Origin: Coprobacter secundus
GTDB lineage: Bacteria; Bacteroidota; Bacteroidia; Bacteroidales; Coprobacteraceae
NCBI GenBank assembly: GCA_000803105.1
Contig: JTDA01000001.1
Span: forward strand, 1-64,000
DNA length: 64,000 nucleotides
Direction: 5' to 3'
Every line of letters starts with the position of its first letter. Within the stretch, counting starts at the first letter, position 1. The position numbers were made by a program, and so were the translations under genes. This document shows, in pieces, positions 1 through 8,560 of this stretch. A model generated the notes under the pieces. The model ran no database searches. It saw only the letters and a list, made by a program, of their open reading frames with translations, and was not told the DNA's origin.

Positions 1-21
1 TATCTATAAAAAACATCTGCT

Positions 22-66
22 ACATAAAAAATGATATGGAACTTCTGTTCCATATCATTTTTATGT
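22..66. terminator. Hairpin, probable bidirectional terminator
   Basis: A near-perfect inverted repeat (arms at 22-41 and 48-66, loop CTTCTG, one unpaired A) has an A-rich 5' arm and a T-rich 3' arm. It can therefore act as an intrinsic terminator in either direction. It presumably closes a gene lying left of the window and isolates the gene starting at 196. No U-tract longer than five bases follows it. Confidence 0.65.
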
Positions 67-126
67 AACATACAGGATTCCGATACATCAAGAAAAACGA
101 GTATCGAAATTTTTTAATAACCTTTT

Positions 127-155
127 TTTGGGAATAGATATTTTTATTATTTTTA
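127..155 (+). promoter_or_regulatory. Possible -33/-7 promoter
   Basis: TTTG at 127-130 is followed after 17 bases by TATTTTTA at 148-155. The second box matches the Bacteroidota -7 consensus TAnnTTTG except for the final G. It lies about 40 bases before the ATG at 196. The region is very AT-rich, so chance matches are easy. Confidence 0.35.
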
Positions 156-195
156 CGCTACCAAACAAAATAGAAATAATAAATTTATCAATGCT

Positions 196-759
196 ATGAT
201 ATATAAATTTTTGCTCATATCGGATGAAGTAGATCAGTTTGCTCGCGAGATAAGTATCGATTCCGAGGCTACATTCTTAGACTTGCACAATGCTATTCTC
301 GATTCGGTAAATTTCACGAAAGATCAGATAACCTCATTTTTTATTTGTGATGATGACTGGGAAAAAAAGACAGAAATCACCCTTATGGAAATGGATACCA
401 GTTATGAAGATGACTCTTGGGTAATGGAAGACACTAAATTGAGTGAATTACTGGAAGATGAAAGACAGAGACTACTTTTTGTATTTGACAATATGACAGA
501 ACGGGCTTTTTTTATGGAATTGAGAGAAATAATTCCTGGTAAAAATCTTGAAAAGCCTGTCTGTACAAAATCGATAGGCAATCCACCTCAACAAATCATG
601 ACTTTTGATGAGTTTGACAAAAATAATTCGGTTTCAGATTTAGGTGAAAATTTTTACGGTGATGAAACTTTTGATCCGTCAGAACTTGATGAAGAGGGAT
701 ACAATGATTTAGACATGAGCAACGGTAACCCTTACGACGATAACAATAGTCAATTCTAA
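196..759 (+). CDS. pRiA4b ORF-3 / IS1096-passenger-like acidic protein
   Basis: A 187-residue cytosolic protein with no signal peptide or membrane segment. The N-terminal 100 residues (MIYKFLLISDEVDQFAREI, then a region rich in Asp, Glu and Trp) resemble the plasmid pRiA4b ORF-3 / IS1096 element passenger family, which is common as a single chromosomal gene in Bacteroidales. The C-terminal 80 residues are strongly acidic and probably disordered. Despite the family name, no transposase or inverted-repeat ends are visible, so it should not be read as a mobile element. The biochemical function is unknown. ATG at 196 is preferred; an out-of-frame ATG lies at 191. The gene stands alone between two hairpins. 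The family assignment is from recall of its sequence style and is moderate. Confidence 0.75.
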   Translation: MIYKFLLISDEVDQFAREISIDSEATFLDLHNAILDSVNFTKDQITSFFICDDDWEKKTEITLMEMDTSYEDDSWVMEDTKLSELLEDERQRLLFVFDNMTERAFFMELREIIPGKNLEKPVCTKSIGNPPQQIMTFDEFDKNNSVSDLGENFYGDETFDPSELDEEGYNDLDMSNGNPYDDNNSQF

Positions 760-769
760 CCATATCACA

Positions 770-820
770 AAAATAGCATTAGTTTGTATCACCATTTTAT
801 ACTTACTAATGCTATTTTGC
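770..820 (+). terminator. Intrinsic terminator after the acidic protein gene
   Basis: A 14-bp inverted repeat (770-783 with 805-818) pairs AAAATAGCATTAGT with its complement across a 21-base loop. The 3' arm ends in TTTT. It lies 11 bases after the stop codon of the preceding gene and separates it from the regulator gene. Confidence 0.6.
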
Positions 821-890
821 TCAAATTAACCTTAAATCCAAAATATAACGAAATATAATCCGTTGTTTATAGTACTTGAACTGAGCCTGG

Positions 891-907
891 ATTCCTTTAC
901 AAGGAAT
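891..907. promoter_or_regulatory. Short palindrome upstream of the regulator gene
   Basis: ATTCCTT-TAC-AAGGAAT is a perfect 7-bp inverted repeat with a 3-base centre, 56 bases before the regulator ATG. It could be an operator. It does not resemble the TTTCAACA motif found before the GH88 operon. No clear TAnnTTTG box is seen in this gap. Confidence 0.3.
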
Positions 908-962
908 CAATCTATTCTTTATATAACTTCAAATAATTAACGAATTGTATCAGACTCACATA

Positions 963-3900
963 ATGAGATTAATTATAAAAAGAGCCACAAGAAAGATAAA
1001 ATCTATCACTGATAATGTTATTATTTTATCAATATTCTTATCTTATGCATTTTTATCATTTTCTGCCGGAATCGAGAAAAAAATTATCTTTCAACAATTT
1101 TCATTAAATGAAGGGCTCTCTCAAAGTTCTGTTTTCTATATCACTCAAGACAAAAAAGGGTACATGTGGTTTGCAACAGGCGATGGACTAAACCGTTATG
1201 ATGGTTACAAATTCACAATATATCGTCATAACAAAACCGACTCTGCTAGTCTTATAAACAACAACATCCGTTCTTTAGCTATCGATTCAAAAAATAGATT
1301 ATGGATAGGTACACAAAGCGGTCTGTCCATGTACAACAAAGACAAGGAAGTCTTTGTCAATTATCCATGGAAAAATATAGGCTTCAAAAAACAGCTTATT
1401 TATAATATCTGTGAAAGCTCCGATGACCAATTTCTTTTAGCAACCGATCGAGGTCTTGTATCTTTTTCTGAAAAAGGAGGCTACCAACATACATCATTCC
1501 CGACCAGAAGAGTTTCTGCCATCCTAAAATTAAAAAATAAAATATTGGTCGGTAGCGATAATGGCTTATTTTATTATGACCCAGAAAATGATACATTCGA
1601 AATCGTCTACGACGGTCTTAGGAATAAACCGATTATGGCCATCCTTCCTCATAATCGCAATCATAATAAAATTTGGATTGGAACAGAAGGAGAAGGGTTA
1701 TATCTTTATGACTTAGCCTATCATATATTAATTCCTTATACCCACCGACCAGATGATAATGAAAGCATATCATCCAACTATATTCGTTCCTTATCTTATG
1801 ATAACCAACAGCGCTTATGGGTAGGAACTTTTGTCGGGCTAAACATTTTAAAAGGAGATGGAAAAGGGTTTTATCATTTATTTAATACCGAATATGAAGC
1901 AGACGAATTAAGTCAGAATTCTATTCGTGCCATCTATGCCGACTCTCAAGGTGGAATGTGGTGTGGAACTTATTTTGGAGGATTAAATTATTACCACAAT
2001 TTAAAAAATCAATTTGAGCATCTGAAATACATACGATATGCCAATTCATTAAATGACAACGTCGTCAGCACTATGCTCGCAGAATCATCTTTAATATGGA
2101 TAGGAACGAATGACAACGGTCTGAACGTATACAATACAGTTACCGACCATTTTTCTTATTACAAACATAAAGAAAATGACCCAGAAAGCCTATCCGGAAA
2201 TAATATAAAAGCTCTGTTACGATTATCAAACGGAAATATGGCTATAGGCTCCCATGACGGAGGATTATGCATACTCCAAAAAAATAACCGTTTTAAACGG
2301 ATCAATATATCATCTGATCAAACAGCCAATAGTAATGTATATTCTTTGTTCCAAGATGAAAACAATATTTTATGGGTAGGTACCCTAAATGGGTTGTTTT
2401 TATATGACTTCAAAAGCGAGTCCGGACAATCTGTTTCTACACTCATTAAGACAAAGGTTCTGGATGACAAACAAATCATGACACTATATTCAGATAGCAA
2501 GAAAAGATTGTGGATAGGTACAGATAACGGGCTGTATATTTATGACAAAACACAGAACCAATTATATAATGCCGAACCACAAAAAATAAACGACAAACAG
2601 ATATGTTGCATTTTTGAAGATAAGCAGCACAGCATATGGATAGGGTCACAATCCGGGCTTTTTACCTATGATGAACAAAATAAAAAGCTTTTCGATATTG
2701 GTAATTATTATAAAATACCGGACTATAGAATATACGGCATTTTAGAAGATAGTTTCAATCGTTTATGGATGAGTTCTAATAGCGGACTTATATGTTTGAA
2801 TAAAGAAAGTAAAAGTTGGCGAATATATACCGAACCGGACGGAATACAAAGCAATCAATTCAATATGTATGCTTATTGCAAAAGTTCTGATGGTAAAATG
2901 TATTTTGGTGGAACCAATGGTATCACCGCGTTTTTCCCTGAACGGCTTATTGACAACCCCTATACTCCAGCTGCAATAATCGATAATCTCACAGTCTTCA
3001 ATAAAAAAATACTTCCAGGTGATGAAAGTAAGATTTTAGAAAAAAGTATCGACGAAACCAACTCTATTACATTAAAATCGTCTCAATCTCTTTTTGGTCT
3101 CGAATTTGTAGTTCCTAATTACCTGTCGGGAGGAAATAACTTATTCTCTTACACTCTCGAAGGATTCGATACAGACTGGTATAATACGACCAAGAACAGC
3201 GTTAGTTACTCCAACTTAAACCCTGGAAATTATACTTTTAAAGTAAAAGTTGCTAATAATGACGGTAAGTGGAGCAGCCAAACAACAGAATTACATATCA
3301 CAGTACTTCCGCATTGGTGGGAAACATGGTGGGCTAAACTTATTTTTGCCTTATTAGTCTGCATTGTTGTATTCTATGGAATACACTTTTATACATCTCG
3401 TAAAATCATGAGAAAAGAGTTGGCTCTTGAACGAAAAGAAAAAGAGCGAACAGAAGAACTTAGTCAAATGAAAATCCGGTTCTTTATCAACATTTCTCAC
3501 GAATTCCGCACACCCTTGACTCTTATATTATCACCTATACATGAAATACTCGAACGCGGGGTAAGTGACAAATGGCTCAAAAACCAACTACTTCTTATCC
3601 AACGCAACTCAAAACGGATGTTACACCTCATAAATCAAGTACTAGACTATCGTAGAGCTGAAATGGGAGCTATGGAACTTCACGTACAAGAGCACGAAAT
3701 CAAGCCTTTTGTTCAAGAATTATTTGACATGTTCGCCAGAGCTGCATCAAATAAGAAAATAGATTATAATCTGGAATATAATATCGAAAAAGACAAAATA
3801 TTCTATGATGAAAACTATCTCGAACGAATATTAACCAATTTAATTTCCAATGCGTTGAAATATACACCTGAATTTGGTAATATAACTGTAAAAGCAAAAG

Positions 3901-5030
3901 AAGATAAAGGTTCACTCATCATTTCCGTCAGTGACACAGGGTGTGGTATTCCCAAAGATAAACAAGACCGTATTTTTGAAAGATTTTATCAAGTTGAAGA
4001 AAACAGCGTAGGAACAGGTATCGGACTGTCATTTGTAAAACGCCTCATCGAACAACACCACGGAGAAATACATCTCAATAGCACATTAGGAGAAGGCTCA
4101 GAATTTACAGTTATTATACCTTGTGAAGCTAAAGCTTATAGTGAAGAAGAACGCTCTGACGGACAAACCATTACTAAAGCCCCAAATACTAAATATATTG
4201 ACCCGAATATTGAGGAATATTCTGAAAAAGAAACAGCTATTTCTTATCAATCTGAAAATGAAGCACAAGATAAAAGTACACTATTATTAGTAGAAGATGA
4301 TGCAGATGTAAGAAAATATTTATACGAAAACTTTTCTCAATCTTATCATATCTTACAGGCAGAAAACGGAGAAATCGCCTGGGATATATTAAACAAAGGA
4401 GAAAAAATAGATTTTATTATCTCTGATGTAATGATGTCGGTAATGGATGGGATAAAATTCTGTAAACTGGTAAAACAAAATATTCACTTTTGCCATATTC
4501 CTCTCATTTTATTAACAGCAAAGAGCACTGTAGGAGAACAACTTACCGGGCTAAATACAGGAGCCGATGATTACATCAGCAAACCTTTTGTCTTCTCTGT
4601 ATTACGAGCAAAAGTCCAAAATATTTTGAAAGGACGACAACGAGCCATTCGAAACTATGCGGCCAATATAGAAGCTAATCCGGCACAAATAGCCTCCAAC
4701 GGAATAGATGAAGAACTCTTGAACAAGGCTATCGGTATTATTGAAAAGAACCTGGAAAACCCCAATTTTTCTGCTGAAGAATTTAGCCGGGAAATGGGTA
4801 TGAGCCGTTCAAATCTTCATCTCAAACTGAAAGCTCTTACCGGAGAATCTGCTGTAGAATTTATCCGCAGAATACGCTTTGGACATGCTTGCCGATTACT
4901 GAAAGAAGGGAAATATAATGTATCAGAAATAAGTACAATGGTTGGTTTTACACCTTCCTATTTCACTACCAGTTTCAAAAAATACATGGGGTGTTTGCCA
5001 TCTGAATATGTCAAAAACAGTAAGATTTGA
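963..5030 (+). CDS. Hybrid two-component system regulator (HTCS)
   Basis: A 1355-residue one-protein sensor and activator of the type that controls polysaccharide utilisation loci in Bacteroidota. The order of parts is: N-terminal membrane or signal segment; about 14 Reg_prop repeats (recurring LWIGT-x-NGL) forming the periplasmic two-propeller sensor to about residue 690; a Y_Y_Y domain to about 790; a membrane helix; a histidine kinase with phospho-acceptor His846 in NISHEFRTPLT; an ATPase domain (DTGCGIP, GTGIGLSF); a receiver with phospho-Asp1155 in ISDVMM; and a C-terminal AraC-type DNA-binding domain. ATG at 963 is preferred over an upstream TTG at 945. It sits 146 bp before, and in line with, the GAG-degrading genes, whose promoters carry a shared repeated motif. 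The likely ligand, inferred from neighbours, is an unsaturated GAG oligosaccharide. Confidence 0.96.
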   Translation: MRLIIKRATRKIKSITDNVIILSIFLSYAFLSFSAGIEKKIIFQQFSLNEGLSQSSVFYITQDKKGYMWFATGDGLNRYDGYKFTIYRHNKTDSASLINNNIRSLAIDSKNRLWIGTQSGLSMYNKDKEVFVNYPWKNIGFKKQLIYNICESSDDQFLLATDRGLVSFSEKGGYQHTSFPTRRVSAILKLKNKILVGSDNGLFYYDPENDTFEIVYDGLRNKPIMAILPHNRNHNKIWIGTEGEGLYLYDLAYHILIPYTHRPDDNESISSNYIRSLSYDNQQRLWVGTFVGLNILKGDGKGFYHLFNTEYEADELSQNSIRAIYADSQGGMWCGTYFGGLNYYHNLKNQFEHLKYIRYANSLNDNVVSTMLAESSLIWIGTNDNGLNVYNTVTDHFSYYKHKENDPESLSGNNIKALLRLSNGNMAIGSHDGGLCILQKNNRFKRINISSDQTANSNVYSLFQDENNILWVGTLNGLFLYDFKSESGQSVSTLIKTKVLDDKQIMTLYSDSKKRLWIGTDNGLYIYDKTQNQLYNAEPQKINDKQICCIFEDKQHSIWIGSQSGLFTYDEQNKKLFDIGNYYKIPDYRIYGILEDSFNRLWMSSNSGLICLNKESKSWRIYTEPDGIQSNQFNMYAYCKSSDGKMYFGGTNGITAFFPERLIDNPYTPAAIIDNLTVFNKKILPGDESKILEKSIDETNSITLKSSQSLFGLEFVVPNYLSGGNNLFSYTLEGFDTDWYNTTKNSVSYSNLNPGNYTFKVKVANNDGKWSSQTTELHITVLPHWWETWWAKLIFALLVCIVVFYGIHFYTSRKIMRKELALERKEKERTEELSQMKIRFFINISHEFRTPLTLILSPIHEILERGVSDKWLKNQLLLIQRNSKRMLHLINQVLDYRRAEMGAMELHVQEHEIKPFVQELFDMFARAASNKKIDYNLEYNIEKDKIFYDENYLERILTNLISNALKYTPEFGNITVKAKEDKGSLIISVSDTGCGIPKDKQDRIFERFYQVEENSVGTGIGLSFVKRLIEQHHGEIHLNSTLGEGSEFTVIIPCEAKAYSEEERSDGQTITKAPNTKYIDPNIEEYSEKETAISYQSENEAQDKSTLLLVEDDADVRKYLYENFSQSYHILQAENGEIAWDILNKGEKIDFIISDVMMSVMDGIKFCKLVKQNIHFCHIPLILLTAKSTVGEQLTGLNTGADDYISKPFVFSVLRAKVQNILKGRQRAIRNYAANIEANPAQIASNGIDEELLNKAIGIIEKNLENPNFSAEEFSREMGMSRSNLHLKLKALTGESAVEFIRRIRFGHACRLLKEGKYNVSEISTMVGFTPSYFTTSFKKYMGCLPSEYVKNSKI

Positions 5031-5045
5031 CATATGCGAAAGTTT

Positions 5046-5133
5046 TTTCAACAAAAGTGAAAGTGTTTTACAATAACGTAGAATGAGTTTCAACATTTGT
5101 GAAGTCTTCTTTGAATTTTGATTTGTAATATTG
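5046..5133 (+). promoter_or_regulatory. Candidate HTCS operator pair and promoter of the GH88 operon
   Basis: Two direct copies of TTTCAACAWWWGTGAA start at 5046 and 5088, 42 bp (four helical turns) apart. Each is an imperfect palindrome (TTCAaCA / TGTGAA). A -7-like box, TAATATTG, lies at 5126-5133, 38 bp after the start of the proximal copy and 51 bp before the GH88 ATG. A weak half-match occurs midway, at 5067. The same arrangement recurs before the gene at 23102. No good -33 box is visible, which fits activator-dependent transcription. Assignment to the upstream regulator is inference. Confidence 0.6.
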
Positions 5134-5176
5134 CACTATTGAAAAATGCGAAATTACTAATTGAAATTCTATTATT

Positions 5177-6439
5177 ATGAGGAACAACTTTCTTCTTATG
5201 GGCATAGCTGCCCTGTCCTTATTTGGGTGCAGTCAGAAAAAAACAATTACGGATGATTCTGCGTGGCTACGTAATGGTATCGAAACGGCACAATTTCAAC
5301 TTAAAATGACAGCCGAAGCGATAGACAGTAAAAATATTCAGGATACTGCAGTATTTCCACGGTCTATCCTCAATCCTAAGCCAATGGCCGAAAAAAATCC
5401 TCAAAATTGGATAGATAGCCTCCGCTTAGAAAAACCAAGAGACTGGACCAGCGGATTCTTCCCCGGTTCCATGTGGTTGGCTTACGAATTGACCGGAGAT
5501 GATACATTGAAACAAGAAGCACGGAAATATACAGAACTACTATCTGATCTTCAGTATTATACTGGTACTCACGACCTTGGATTTATGGTCTTTTGCAGCT
5601 TTGGTAACGCATACCGATTGGCTCCAGAGGCTGGAGATTCGGCTATTATAGTAAATGCATCCAAATCACTGGCATCACGATATAACCCTCAAAAAGGAGT
5701 CATACGTTCATGGGATTTCGGAGAATGGACATACCCCGTTATTATTGACAATATGATGAATCTTGAAATGTTATTCTGGGCTAGCCAAGCAACACAAGAT
5801 AGTACATTCCGAAACATTGCGATAACTCATGCAGACAATACAATGAAGTTCCATTACCGACCCGACATGAGTTGCTGCCATGTAGTCGATTATATTGACC
5901 CAACAAATGATATCACCAAACAAATGACTTACCAAGGTTATTCTGATAGTTCTACTTGGGCTCGAGGACAAGCATGGGGATTATATGGATATACTCTATG
6001 TTTCGAAGAGACTAATCATTCTGCATACTTAGAAAGAGCACAACAGATTGCAAAATTTATTATGGAAAATCCAGCAATCCCTGAAGACCTTATTCCTTAC
6101 TGGGACTATAATGCACCGACTATACCCGACGCTCCACGCGACGCATCGGCCGCAGCTGTAACTGCCTCAGCTCTATTTGAACTAAGTACTTTAGTCGAAA
6201 ACGGACAAACTTATTTCGATTATGCAGAAAAGATCATCAAAGAACTTTCTACTCCAAATTATTTAGCGGAAAAAGGTACAAATAATGGATTTATATTAAA
6301 ACATTCGACAGGCTCTCTACCTCATGGTTCGGAGATAGATGTTCCTCTTAACTATGCCGACTATTATTATCTGGAAGCACTAAAAAGATATATTAAACTC
6401 AAAAATATCGATTCAAAAGCCTTGCTATCCCAAAAATAA
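5177..6439 (+). CDS. GH88 unsaturated glucuronyl hydrolase lipoprotein
   Basis: This 420-residue enzyme should hydrate and remove the 4,5-unsaturated uronic acid that GAG lyases leave at the non-reducing end of oligosaccharides. The (alpha/alpha)6-barrel family signature is visible, with the two acidic residues expected at the active site: Asp89 in RDWTSGFFPG and Asp133 in THDLGFM. The N-terminus is a lipoprotein signal (LSLFGC, Cys at about 18), so the mature protein is membrane-anchored, probably facing the periplasm. It is the first gene of the GAG operon, right after the operator pair, and is 28 bp from the lyase that follows. GH105 is an alternative unsaturated-uronyl hydrolase family, but the motif spacing and company favour GH88. 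Sulfate tolerance cannot be told from sequence. Confidence 0.92.
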   Translation: MRNNFLLMGIAALSLFGCSQKKTITDDSAWLRNGIETAQFQLKMTAEAIDSKNIQDTAVFPRSILNPKPMAEKNPQNWIDSLRLEKPRDWTSGFFPGSMWLAYELTGDDTLKQEARKYTELLSDLQYYTGTHDLGFMVFCSFGNAYRLAPEAGDSAIIVNASKSLASRYNPQKGVIRSWDFGEWTYPVIIDNMMNLEMLFWASQATQDSTFRNIAITHADNTMKFHYRPDMSCCHVVDYIDPTNDITKQMTYQGYSDSSTWARGQAWGLYGYTLCFEETNHSAYLERAQQIAKFIMENPAIPEDLIPYWDYNAPTIPDAPRDASAAAVTASALFELSTLVENGQTYFDYAEKIIKELSTPNYLAEKGTNNGFILKHSTGSLPHGSEIDVPLNYADYYYLEALKRYIKLKNIDSKALLSQK

Positions 6440-6467
6440 AAATCAAAAAACTCCATTAAATACTTAT

Positions 6468-8486
6468 ATGAAACAGATAGTTAAATATATATTGATATGC
6501 TTCACTATTTTGGGAAGCGTCCAAATACAGGCCCAAGAGCTCAATAAAGAAGCTTTCAGCCTAATAAATTTGGACACAAAAGGGTTAGAAGAGGTAAAAC
6601 AATTCTATAATGAAGGCAAGTATTATGAGGCAGCCTCAGCATTACTTTCATATTACAAAAACAGAAAAGGGATTGTATTTCCAGATATAAATCTGAATAA
6701 TCTAAAGATTTCTAAATCTGAGCAAAAAATGGCCGATGAAGCCCTTGAACATAAGTTTTTTGCACATAAAGGATACCAGCCATCTTTTTTCTACGGAGAT
6801 GATATTGATTGGACTTACTGGCCGGTAAAAGACAATGAACTTCGATGGCAGTTGCACCGACAGAAATGGTTTATACCAATGGGAAAAGCCTATCGTATTT
6901 CTGGAGACGAAAAATATGCCAAAGAATGGGTTTACCAATACATGGATTGGATAAATAAAAACCCATTAAAAACCGGATTAACTTCAAAACGAAAAACAAT
7001 TAGCAGTGGTGAAGTAGAATATGATGGAGACAATGTCTCGGACGATAATGTCCGTTATGCTTGGCGTCCATTGGAAGTCAGCAACCGTTTACAAGATCAA
7101 GCCAGTGAATTTTTACTGTTCAATACATCTAAATATTTCACTCCCGAATTCTTTACACAATTTCTGGTAAATGTGCACCGACATGCTGCCCACATTATAA
7201 ATAACTATTCCAAGCAAGGTAATCATCTGCTTTTCGAGGCCCAACGCATACTCTATGCCGGAATATTCTTTCCAGAATTTAAAGATGCTCCTACATGGAG
7301 ACAATCGGCAATTTCTATTTTAAATAAAGAAATACAAGTACAGGTATATAATGACGGAATGCAATTTGAGCTTGACCCGCATTATCATCTGGCTACAATC
7401 AATATATTCTTTAAAGCATTGCAAATGGCTGATGCTAATGGGTATCGTAACGAATTTCCACAAAGCTTTTTGGATACGATAGAAAATATGATTACAGTCA
7501 TGTATAATCTTTCATTTCCAGACTACTCGAATCCATTGTTCAGCGATGCTAAAAAGAATAGTAAATCAGAAATGATCAAAAACTACAAACAATGGTTAAA
7601 AGTTTTCCCCAATAATGAGACAATTCAATATTTTGCCACTGAAGGAAAAGACGGAAAACTTCCAGACTATACATCAAAAGCATTTAAGACATCTGGCTTT
7701 TTCATTTTCAGAAATGGATGGGATATGCAATCTACCAGCATGATTATCAAAGCTGGACCTCCCGCTTTCTGGCATTGTCAACCAGATAATGGCACTTTCG
7801 AATTATTTATCAAAGGCCGTAATTTCTTCCCGGATGCCGGTTCATATGTATACGCAGGTGATGATGAAGTAATGAAATGGCGTAACTGGTTCCGCCAGAC
7901 AATGGTACACAAAACTTTGACTTTGGACAACAAAACTTTGGAAAAAACTGATTCGAAATGCCTATTATGGAAAATCAATGAACCCACAGAGATATTAGTT
8001 ACTGAAAATCCGAGTTATGAAGGGCTGAAACATCGCCGCTCTATTTTTTTCGTTGATAAAAAATTTTTCGTAATAGTAGATGAAGCCATCGGCAATGCTC
8101 ACGGTAAAGTCGGGATTCATTATCAAATGTGCGAAGGTGATATCACGACCGACCCAAAAGCATTAAAAGCCTATACCAATTTCAAAGATGGTAATAATAT
8201 TGTTTTACAAGCATTTAGTGACATGAAACCCAATATGGAAGAAGAAGAAGGCTGGGTCTCATATGAATATAGACAAAAGGTAAAACGAGAAGCTTTTTCA
8301 TTTAACGTTGACAAAAAATCGTCGGACGGTTATTCTCGATTTATTACAGTCATCTTACCTGTAGAGAACAGCAAAAAAATTCCGACAATAGATGCGAAAT
8401 TCGATAATAAATCATTCAACGAAAAGAGTATCGGCATAACGGTAAAAATAGGTAAAGACAAATACAAATTAGGATATAATCTTTAA
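6468..8486 (+). CDS. PL12 heparinase III-like heparan sulfate lyase
   Basis: A 672-residue heparinase II/III family protein, the usual size of PL12 heparin-sulfate lyases. A signal peptide ends near QIQAQ, with no lipobox. An N-terminal alpha/alpha toroid carries the catalytic-region motif SKQGNHLLFEAQR (Asn-His pair) and the Tyr-bearing segment DPHYHLA. The C-terminal beta-sandwich starts near residue 400 and holds FWHCQPDNGTFELF, with the conserved His, Asp and Glu. PL12 enzymes cleave the glucosamine-uronate linkage of poorly sulfated heparan sulfate by beta-elimination, giving the unsaturated ends that GH88 removes. It has no T9SS tail, so a periplasmic site is likely. Substrate is inferred from the family and from the PL13 heparinase I in the same operon. 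Confidence 0.92.
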   Translation: MKQIVKYILICFTILGSVQIQAQELNKEAFSLINLDTKGLEEVKQFYNEGKYYEAASALLSYYKNRKGIVFPDINLNNLKISKSEQKMADEALEHKFFAHKGYQPSFFYGDDIDWTYWPVKDNELRWQLHRQKWFIPMGKAYRISGDEKYAKEWVYQYMDWINKNPLKTGLTSKRKTISSGEVEYDGDNVSDDNVRYAWRPLEVSNRLQDQASEFLLFNTSKYFTPEFFTQFLVNVHRHAAHIINNYSKQGNHLLFEAQRILYAGIFFPEFKDAPTWRQSAISILNKEIQVQVYNDGMQFELDPHYHLATINIFFKALQMADANGYRNEFPQSFLDTIENMITVMYNLSFPDYSNPLFSDAKKNSKSEMIKNYKQWLKVFPNNETIQYFATEGKDGKLPDYTSKAFKTSGFFIFRNGWDMQSTSMIIKAGPPAFWHCQPDNGTFELFIKGRNFFPDAGSYVYAGDDEVMKWRNWFRQTMVHKTLTLDNKTLEKTDSKCLLWKINEPTEILVTENPSYEGLKHRRSIFFVDKKFFVIVDEAIGNAHGKVGIHYQMCEGDITTDPKALKAYTNFKDGNNIVLQAFSDMKPNMEEEEGWVSYEYRQKVKREAFSFNVDKKSSDGYSRFITVILPVENSKKIPTIDAKFDNKSFNEKSIGITVKIGKDKYKLGYNL

Positions 8487-8504
8487 TTAATCATTTACAG
8501 TTTT

Positions 8505-8540
8505 TATAGCCGGAATCTATATCGAAATATTCCGGCTATA
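8505..8540. other. Intercistronic hairpin without a U-tract
   Basis: A perfect 12-bp stem (TATAGCCGGAAT at 8505-8516 with its complement at 8529-8540) and a 12-base loop lie between the PL12 and PL8 genes. No run of T follows, so it is a poor terminator. It may stabilise or process the polycistronic message. Confidence 0.5.
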
Positions 8541-8560
8541 ATCCTTAAATCTTATGAAAT

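Noticed and set aside
196..759. Mobile element suggested by the IS1096-passenger family name
   Set aside because: No transposase, terminal inverted repeats or target duplication flank the gene; the family is widespread as an ordinary chromosomal gene.
8505..8540. Terminator splitting the GAG operon after PL12
   Set aside because: The stem is perfect but no T-run follows, so it is listed as an intercistronic hairpin.
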